A stretch of 64,000 bases of DNA from Verrucomicrobiota bacterium. GTDB lineage: Bacteria > Verrucomicrobiota > Verrucomicrobiia > Opitutales > UBA953. A program made the translations under genes and the position numbers. Location: the NCBI GenBank assembly GCA_030830965.1, contig JAURLX010000019.1, forward strand, positions 186,001 through 250,000, given 5' to 3'. Below the pieces are notes generated by a model, which worked only from the letters and a program-made list of their open reading frames with translations, was not told the DNA's origin and did not search any database. Shown in pieces: positions 58,485 through 64,000 of this stretch (position 1 is the stretch's first letter; the number at the start of each line of letters is the position of its first letter).

Positions 58485-60094
58485 GGGCGGTCAGACGTGC
58501 GGCGCACGGAGGAGTGGGCGGCGAGCGGGAGGCGGCCGGGGTAGTCGAGGGTGAAATGCAATCCCCGGCTTTCCTGGCGCTGCAGTGCGCATTCGACGAT
58601 GAGTTCGGCGGTCTGGATGAGGTTGCGCAGCTCGAGGAGGCGCGGCTCGACCTTGAAGTTCCAATAATAGTCGCGCACCTCGTCGGCCAAGGTGCGGATG
58701 CGGGTGCGCGCCCGCTGCAGACGTTTGGTGCTGCGCACGATGCCCACATAGTCCCACATGGTGCGCCGGAGCTCATCCCAGTTGTGGGTGAGCACGACAC
58801 GCTCGTCCGGATCTCCGGCCGAGCCGTCGACCCATGGAGGCAGCCCGGGCGGAACTTCCTCTCTTCGGGAGGCCTCGTCTGCCGCCGCCTCGGCCCCGTC
58901 ATGCGCGATCACAACCGCTTCGAGGAGCGAGTTCGACGCCAGCCGGTTTGCGCCGTGCAGTCCGGTGCAGGCGACCTCGCCGACCGCGTAGAGTCCGGGT
59001 AGCGACGAACGACCGGCGAGATCCGTGGCGACGCCGCCGCAGAGGTAATGGGCCGCGGGCACGACGGGCAGGGGTGTGACGGAGGGGTCCAGACCAGCCT
59101 TCAGGCAGGTTTCGTTGATGTGCGGGAATCGTTCGGAGAAGGCCCCGTGGGCGGCCTGGGTGGCGTCGAGCAGGACGTGCGAGGCGCCAGTCCGTTTCAT
59201 CACAGCGTCGATCGCCCTGGCGACGACATCCCGGGGGGCAAGGTCGCCTTGCTCATGAAAATCGGGCATGAAAGCCCGGCCCGAAAGGTCACGCAGGACC
59301 GCGCCCTCGCCACGCACCGCCTCCGAGATGAGGGCCCGCCCGCCATCCGCGGCCCGCAGGGCGGTGGGGTGGAACTGCACCATCTCCATGTCCCTGATCT
59401 CGGCGCCGGCCCGGTAGGCCATGGCGACGCCGTCGCCGGTGGCGATGTCGGGATTGGTCGTGAACTGGTAGACCTGCCCGACTCCTCCCGTGGCCAGCAC
59501 GACCACCTTGGCCCGCATCGTCCTCACGCCTCCGCCCAACGTGTCGAGCACATGGACCCCGATGACGCGATCGTCCGCCCCTCCCATCGGGGTGCGTCCG
59601 TCGACCTTGGCTCGCGTGACCAGATCGATCGCAAGATGATGTTCCAGCATGCTGACGCCGGGCGATTCGGCCACCGCGCGGAGCAAGGCGGATTCGATTG
59701 CGCGGCCGGTCATGTCCCGGGCGTGCAGGATGCGACGCCTTGAATGCCCGCCTTCGCGTCCGAGGTCGGGTCTTCCATCGGGACCATGCTCAAACTTCAC
59801 GCCCCAGGCGATGAGCTCCCTCACGCGCTCCGGACCGCGTTCGACGATGTGCCGCACGGCTTCTTCGTCGCAAAGCCCGTCGCCGGCTTCCAACGTGTCC
59901 CGGACGTGGCTGGCGAAGTCGTCGGCCGTGTCGGTGACGCAGGCGATGCCGCCCTGCGCCCAGTTCGTGTTAGACTCGGCGCCCGTCTTCTTCGTCACGA
60001 TCGCGACGCTCAGCCCCCTGCGGGCGAGACCGAGCGCGAAGCTGAGGCCGCCGATGCCGCTGCCCACCACGATGGCGTCATGCCGGTTATTCAT
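58481..60094 (-). CDS. nadB: L-aspartate oxidase
   Basis: A flavoprotein of 537 residues from the ATG at 60094; the in-frame upstream part to 60190 lies beyond the promoter gap and has no family similarity. AIVVGSGIGGLSFALGLARRG is the FAD motif, NTNWAQGGIACVTD and GREGGHSRRRILHARDMTG contain active-site residues, and CGGVATDLAGRSSLPGLYAVGEVACTG marks the NadB/SdhA family. It oxidises aspartate to iminoaspartate for quinolinate and NAD synthesis. nadA and nadC are not in the window. It leads the nadB-panE pair. Confidence 0.95.
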   Translation of the reverse strand: MNNRHDAIVVGSGIGGLSFALGLARRGLSVAIVTKKTGAESNTNWAQGGIACVTDTADDFASHVRDTLEAGDGLCDEEAVRHIVERGPERVRELIAWGVKFEHGPDGRPDLGREGGHSRRRILHARDMTGRAIESALLRAVAESPGVSMLEHHLAIDLVTRAKVDGRTPMGGADDRVIGVHVLDTLGGGVRTMRAKVVVLATGGVGQVYQFTTNPDIATGDGVAMAYRAGAEIRDMEMVQFHPTALRAADGGRALISEAVRGEGAVLRDLSGRAFMPDFHEQGDLAPRDVVARAIDAVMKRTGASHVLLDATQAAHGAFSERFPHINETCLKAGLDPSVTPLPVVPAAHYLCGGVATDLAGRSSLPGLYAVGEVACTGLHGANRLASNSLLEAVVIAHDGAEAAADEASRREEVPPGLPPWVDGSAGDPDERVVLTHNWDELRRTMWDYVGIVRSTKRLQRARTRIRTLADEVRDYYWNFKVEPRLLELRNLIQTAELIVECALQRQESRGLHFTLDYPGRLPLAAHSSVRRTSDRP

Positions 60095-60135
60095 CGAAAA
60101 GGGGCAAGTTACCCCGTCATCACGGCTCAACAAGT

Positions 60136-61491
60136 GTGGATTTGACGCAGAAGGCGGGGGCAGATACCTCGAAAACGGTGGAAATCGCAATCATACTGGC
60201 CTGCTGGCTCATGGTCGGACTCTTCGAGCTATCGGAGATGTCCATCGTCTCATCCAACCGGCGTCGACTGTCCAAGCTCGCGGAACAGGGCAGCAAGGGC
60301 GCCGCCCAGGCCTTGGCCCTCCTCGCCAACCCTTCAAAGTTCCTGTCCACCGTGCAGGTGGGACTGACCTTCGGCAGCATCATCGCGGCCACCTACGGGG
60401 GCCAGCCCCTGGCCATGAAGATCGCGCCCCTGCTCGCGCAGGCCCCGGTCGTCTGGATCGCAGAGAATGCCGAGGGCATCGCCCGCGGCGGGGTCTCGTT
60501 CCTCATCGGCTCCCTCACGATCGTCTGCGCCGAGATTGTGCCCAAGCGGGTCGGTCTGGGCAATCCCGAGGGCCTGGCCGAGATGGTGTCACGGCCGATG
60601 GCCTTCATGGCGGCCCTGGCCTCACCGCTGGTGTCATCGCTGAGCTTCCTGGCCGACGTGATTCTCTACGCATTCGGACGCCGTCACACCCAGGAGGAGA
60701 AGATGTCCGAGGACGAGCTGCGGATGATGGTCGACCAAGGCATGGCCTCCGGCGTCCTGCACGCATACGAGCACCGGATGGTGCACGGCGCGCTGTCCCT
60801 CGACCAGGTGACCGCCGAGTCCCTGATGACCCCGAGCAATCGCGTGGTCTGGCTCAATGTCAACGACGGCGATGAGGTCAACTGGCGCAAGATCGTCTCC
60901 TCGGGGCACACCTGGTTCCCCGTCTTCCAGGGCAGTCCCGACAGGCCCCTGGGCGTCGTGTCCGTGAAGCGCCTCTGGGCGAACCTTTCGCTCACGGGCT
61001 CGGTCACCATCAAGGATGTCCTCACGGATCCGCCGACGGTGGCCCCCGGGTTGACCGGCACCCAGCTCCTTGAGCGCTTCCGGAAGGACAGGATACACCT
61101 GGCGGTCGTCTCCGACGAATTCGGGCGCGTGCGTGGCGTGGTATCGCTTAACGATGTCCTTGAATGCGTCATGGGGGAACTCCCCAACGAGGCCTCTTCC
61201 CTCCGGCAGCACGGAAGGCCGGTCCGGCGGCGCGAGGACGGCAGCTGGCTGGTCGACGGATCGGTCTCGATCGATGATTTCCGCGAGGCCACCGGCATCA
61301 TCGGCCGGCTCCCTGACGAGGGCTCCGGGCGTTACACGATCATCGCCGGCTTCATCATGCGTTCATTGGGCCGGTTGCCACAGGAGGGCGACAGGATTGA
61401 GGCGCTGGGGCATGTCTTCGAAGTCGTCGACATGGACGGGCACCGGGTGGAGAAGGTGCTCGTCATGCCGAAGGCGGCCCCGGCCGCCTGA
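60136..61491 (+). CDS. CNNM/CBS-domain membrane protein (HlyC/CorC type)
   Basis: A protein of 451 residues, start assigned to the GTG at 60136. The CNNM (DUF21) membrane part has three or four hydrophobic segments with FELSEMSIVSSNRRRLSKLAEQG and FLSTVQVGLTFGSIIAATYGG. A tandem CBS pair follows (MTPSNRVVWLNVND..., then VSDEFGRVRGVVSLNDVLECVMG), and a CorC_HlyC domain ends it (DFREATGIIGRLPDEGSGRYTIIAGFIMRSLGRLPQEGD, over ~40 residues). Members are linked to magnesium/cobalt efflux. It is divergent from nadB. Confidence 0.92.
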   Translation: MDLTQKAGADTSKTVEIAIILACWLMVGLFELSEMSIVSSNRRRLSKLAEQGSKGAAQALALLANPSKFLSTVQVGLTFGSIIAATYGGQPLAMKIAPLLAQAPVVWIAENAEGIARGGVSFLIGSLTIVCAEIVPKRVGLGNPEGLAEMVSRPMAFMAALASPLVSSLSFLADVILYAFGRRHTQEEKMSEDELRMMVDQGMASGVLHAYEHRMVHGALSLDQVTAESLMTPSNRVVWLNVNDGDEVNWRKIVSSGHTWFPVFQGSPDRPLGVVSVKRLWANLSLTGSVTIKDVLTDPPTVAPGLTGTQLLERFRKDRIHLAVVSDEFGRVRGVVSLNDVLECVMGELPNEASSLRQHGRPVRRREDGSWLVDGSVSIDDFREATGIIGRLPDEGSGRYTIIAGFIMRSLGRLPQEGDRIEALGHVFEVVDMDGHRVEKVLVMPKAAPAA

Positions 61492-61493
61492 GC

Positions 61494-62252
61494 CTAGAGC
61501 CTGACCGGCAGGCCGGCCGCCCGCAGACGCTCCTTGGCCTGACGCACGGTGTAGGTGCCGAAGTGGAAGATGCTCGCCGCGAGCACGGCGCTCGCCCCGC
61601 CTTCCTGCAGGACGGCGACGAGGTGGTCGAGGTCTCCGGCCCCGCCCGAGGCGATGACAGGCACTTCGACGGCTTCCGAGACCGCACGATTCAGCGGGAG
61701 GTCGTAGCCGGCGGCGGTGCCGTCGCGGTCCATGCTGGTAAGGAGAATTTCGCCGGCCCCGAGCGAGGCGACCTTGCGAGCCCACTCGATGGCGTCGAGT
61801 CCGGTCGGGTTGCGCCCGCCATGCGTGAAGACCTCCCACCGGCCCTCTCCTGTTCGCTTGGCGTCGATGGCGACGACGATGCACTGGCTGCCGAACTTGC
61901 GCGCAGCCTCAAGCACGAGCGATGGCTCTTGGATGGCCGAGGTGTTGAGCGAGACCTTGTCCGCCCCGGCGTTGAGCATGGTGCGGACGTCCTCGACGGA
62001 ACGCAGGCCGCCGCCGACGGTCAGCGGCATGAAGACCTGATCCGCGGTGCGTTCGACGACATCCACCATGGTCCTGCGACCGTCGCTGGAGGCCGTGATG
62101 TCGAGGAACACGAGTTCGTCGGCGCCCTGCTGCTCGTAGGCGGCGGCGACCGCTACGGGATCCCCGGCGTCCCGCAGCTCCTCGAACTTCACGCCCTTGA
62201 CCACGCGGCCGCCATGGACGTCCAGGCAGGGGATGATGCGGACTGAGAGCAT
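61494..62252 (-). CDS. hisF: Imidazole glycerol phosphate synthase, cyclase subunit
   Basis: A TIM-barrel protein of 252 residues. [16 protein letters not shown] has the first catalytic Asp (D11), and [20 protein letters not shown] the second (about 130). [27 protein letters not shown] and [16 protein letters not shown] are the two phosphate sites. With HisH it forms imidazole glycerol phosphate and AICAR. hisH is not adjacent. It follows dtd by 30 bases and ends two bases from the convergent CNNM gene. Confidence 0.96.
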   Translation of the reverse strand: MLSVRIIPCLDVHGGRVVKGVKFEELRDAGDPVAVAAAYEQQGADELVFLDITASSDGRRTMVDVVERTADQVFMPLTVGGGLRSVEDVRTMLNAGADKVSLNTSAIQEPSLVLEAARKFGSQCIVVAIDAKRTGEGRWEVFTHGGRNPTGLDAIEWARKVASLGAGEILLTSMDRDGTAAGYDLPLNRAVSEAVEVPVIASGGAGDLDHLVAVLQEGGASAVLAASIFHFGTYTVRQAKERLRAAGLPVRL

Positions 62253-62282
62253 GCCTTTGCAGGGGTAGGGGAGGGAGGGCTG

Positions 62283-62726
62283 CTAGTAAAGCACGACCGT
62301 GACCGGGCCGTCGTTGAGGATCTCCACCTCCATGTCCGAGCCGAAGAAGCCGGTGCGCACGTCCACGCCCGACTCCTTTTGCAGCAGTTCCACGAAAAGG
62401 TCGAACAGGGGCAGGGCGGAGCCGGCTTTCGCCGCGCGATGAAAGGAAGGCCGGTTGCCTTTAGAGAAGTCCGCCAGCAGGGTGAACTGGCTCACCGCGA
62501 GGACCTCCCCGCCAGCGTCGCGCAGGTTGAGCCCCATCTTCCCGTCCATATCCTCCATCAGGCGGACCTTCGCCACCTCCGCCGCCAGCCGGCGCACCTC
62601 GGCTTCTCCGTCCTCGGCGGCGATGCCGACTAGCAGCACATACCCTCGGCCGATCGAGGCGGAGGGGGCCGTGCCGTCCTTCCGCCTGACCGAAGCACGG
62701 TGCACGCGCTGCAGGACGACCATCAT
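62283..62726 (-). CDS. dtd: D-aminoacyl-tRNA deacylase
   Basis: A protein of 147 residues. VLQRVHRASVRR at the N-terminus, YVLLVGIAAEDGE, VSQFTLLADFSKGNRPSF (the SQxTL motif) and the C-terminal NDGPVTVVLY (GPxT motif) are all present. It hydrolyses D-amino acids and glycine from mischarged tRNA. It begins two bases after the isochorismate synthase-like gene. Confidence 0.95.
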   Translation of the reverse strand: MMVVLQRVHRASVRRKDGTAPSASIGRGYVLLVGIAAEDGEAEVRRLAAEVAKVRLMEDMDGKMGLNLRDAGGEVLAVSQFTLLADFSKGNRPSFHRAAKAGSALPLFDLFVELLQKESGVDVRTGFFGSDMEVEILNDGPVTVVLY

Positions 62727-62728
62727 GG

Positions 62729-64000
62729 TCAGGTAAGAGCGTCAAGGGCCGTGCGGAGCTTCATTTCGGTCTCCGCCGACTCGGCCGCCGGATCCGAGCC
62801 CGCCACGATGCCCGCGCCGGCGAAGGCCCTGGCCTCCTCGCCACGCAGTCGTGCGCAACGGAGGGCGACGAACAGCTTGCCCGACTTACCGTCGGCGGCG
62901 ATCCAACCAACCGCGCCGGTATAAAGGCCGCGGTCATGGGGCTCGAAGCCCGGGATGAAGGGCAGGGCCAGGGCCCTTGGCTTGCCGCCCACGGCCGGCG
63001 TCGGGTGCAGTTCGCCTGCGACTTCCAGGAACCGGCGGTCGGCCGGCATCCGCCCTACGATGGGCGTTCGCAGGTGCATGACGTTGCCCAGACGGAGCAA
63101 TTCGGCGTCGCGGCGCGTGGCGGCGAGCACGCCGACCATGCCCAGACGCCTCAGGATCGATTGCGTGACGGCGTCGTGCTCGCGACGGTCCTTGTCGCTG
63201 GTCAGCAGGGCCTCGGCGAGGCTCGCGTCCTCGGCGGCGGATTCGCCGCGGCGGGTGGTGCCGGCGACGGACTCCGTACGGACTTCGCCGTCGAAGAGCG
63301 AGAGGAGCGTCTCGGGGGTGGCGCCGACCATGGAGCCCTCAGCCTCGTCGACAAGGAATGCATGGCAGGGCGCATTGGCGCGGCGCAGCCGATGCAGGGT
63401 CGCGTAGACGTCGAAAGGCGTGTTCCGACGCCAGTCGAAGGCGCGGGTGAGGACGACTTTCTCGAACGAACCCTCCCGGATTAGCTCGGTCGCACGCTTC
63501 ACTGCGTCGGGGAACCAGCTGCCGCCGACCTCGTTGAGCACCGTGGCGCCCGGCTGACGCACCGCGGCCGAGCGTGTGCGGTAGACGAACCGGCGGAAGA
63601 TCTCAGCCCGACGGACCAGACGTTCGGCGCAGCCCGGGGCGGCGGACTCGGCCAGCGTCACCCGGGTGCGCCCCTCCTCCGTCACCACCTGCCAGGAGGG
63701 TAGGAAGAGGACCGTGTCCTGGCCGGCTTCGGCCGAGCCGGGGTAGAAGGGGAACGTGGCGATCAGCCTCGGCGCGGGCCCCACGCAGGAAAGCTGGGCG
63801 TTGAGGTCGCGCATCCAGCGGTCGGCCTCGATGAAGCGCCGCTCACCCCGACCCCTCCAGATGGCGACCGGCTCCGCGGCGGCATGGGCGCGACTGCGCG
63901 AAGGATTCTCAAAGTATCCACGGGGCGCGGGCGGCGCGAGCGTCTCCAAGACGGCGAGCGGATCGAGCTCAGCCGATGCGAACGAATAGCTGATCCAGCC
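62729..64000 (-). CDS. Isochorismate synthase-like chorismate-binding enzyme (5' end outside window)
   Basis: The frame is open to the right edge (WISYSFASAELDPLAVLE precedes the first TTG), so the N-terminus is missing; at least 423 residues are visible. FEKVVLTRAFDW, GSMVGATPETLLSLF, TESVAGTTRRGESA, NVMHLRTPIVGRM, LHPTPAVGGKP and AGAGIVAGSDPAAESAETEMKL are the chorismate-binding motifs in the arrangement of MenF/EntC-type isochorismate synthases. It probably feeds menaquinone synthesis. A salicylate or siderophore role or an aminodeoxychorismate synthase cannot be excluded. Confidence 0.88.
   Translation of the reverse strand, partial: GWISYSFASAELDPLAVLETLAPPAPRGYFENPSRSRAHAAAEPVAIWRGRGERRFIEADRWMRDLNAQLSCVGPAPRLIATFPFYPGSAEAGQDTVLFLPSWQVVTEEGRTRVTLAESAAPGCAERLVRRAEIFRRFVYRTRSAAVRQPGATVLNEVGGSWFPDAVKRATELIREGSFEKVVLTRAFDWRRNTPFDVYATLHRLRRANAPCHAFLVDEAEGSMVGATPETLLSLFDGEVRTESVAGTTRRGESAAEDASLAEALLTSDKDRREHDAVTQSILRRLGMVGVLAATRRDAELLRLGNVMHLRTPIVGRMPADRRFLEVAGELHPTPAVGGKPRALALPFIPGFEPHDRGLYTGAVGWIAADGKSGKLFVALRCARLRGEEARAFAGAGIVAGSDPAAESAETEMKLRTALDALT

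Noticed and set aside
63949-63951. TTG as the start of the isochorismate synthase-like gene
   Set aside because: The frame continues upstream with family-like sequence (WISYSFASAELDPLA), so the gene is cut by the window edge rather than starting here.
1-64000. CRISPR arrays, insertion sequences, prophage, tRNA or rRNA genes, toxin-antitoxin or defence islands
   Set aside because: I looked for direct repeats, transposase or integrase motifs, tRNA cloverleaf ends and rRNA segments and saw none; gaps are nearly all under 100 bases.

Overview
The window is a GC-rich, almost fully coding stretch of a bacterial chromosome, with about 60 protein genes and one structural RNA. It has no insertion sequence, prophage, CRISPR array, rRNA or tRNA that I can see. 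The host is Gram-negative: it has LpxK, a Mla/MCE lipid transporter, an LpxR-like outer-membrane lipid A deacylase, lipoproteins and TatA. A small protein at 55665-56054 resembles a family I know only from Verrucomicrobia and Planctomycetes (the Minf_1886 / TIGR04138 type), and a DUF5069-like gene fits the same group. My best guess is a member of Verrucomicrobiota, possibly Opitutae-like. This rests on recalled family distribution, not on a marker-gene tree.

Layout, left to right. Bases 1-1760 hold the end of an M16 peptidase. Bases 1747-8616 (minus) are a tightly packed eight-gene operon that starts with a STAS-MlaE fusion, MlaF, MlaD and a PqiC-like lipoprotein, then continues with a DUF5069 protein, a divergent SpoU-type methyltransferase, an unknown protein and an AmpG-like transporter. 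Divergent from it, 8707-12243 (plus) carries LpxR-like, Ppx/GppA, SCO1-like and a twin HxHP-motif membrane-anchored protein. Bases 12233-20871 (minus) run valS, nagB, a ROK-type kinase, a PIG-L deacetylase, a sugar nucleotidyltransferase, a NahK-like kinase and a sugar-nucleotide epimerase, with all junctions overlapping or nearly so: an amino-sugar salvage and activation operon behind valyl-tRNA synthetase. The SRP RNA gene lies at about 20941-21038 on the opposite strand. Next comes the 2-oxoglutarate dehydrogenase operon sucA-sucB-lpdA (21102-26577, minus).

The middle section has a SNF2 helicase, rimO-rsmA-trpC (minus), mazG-YgjP-Nudix-DUF374 (plus), ribE and tatA (minus), acylphosphatase-ABC ATPase-permease-unknown (plus), and panD-aminotransferase-topB (minus). 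The right third has lpxK, then ybaB-recR-Rsm22-like-ppk1 (minus), DUF971-phoH-mutS (plus), a lipoate ligase-like gene with an RmlD-like reductase (minus), hisC with the Verrucomicrobia/Planctomycetes family gene (plus), a HAD-DUF721 fusion (minus), a small lipoprotein, nadB-panE (minus), a CNNM/CBS protein (plus), and menF-like/dtd/hisF (minus; menF runs off the right edge).

Most genes are housekeeping. The items most worth following up are the amino-sugar operon, the HAD-DUF721 (DciA-like) fusion, the twin HxHP protein coupled to a variant SCO protein, and the uncharacterised genes embedded in the Mla operon. Biosynthetic genes for histidine (hisC, hisF), tryptophan (trpC), NAD (nadB) and pantothenate (panD, panE) are scattered rather than clustered. 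Several convergent gene pairs overlap at their 3' ends (11 to 56 bases). I see no stretch over 300 bases without a gene; the longest gap, 20872-21101, holds the SRP RNA.
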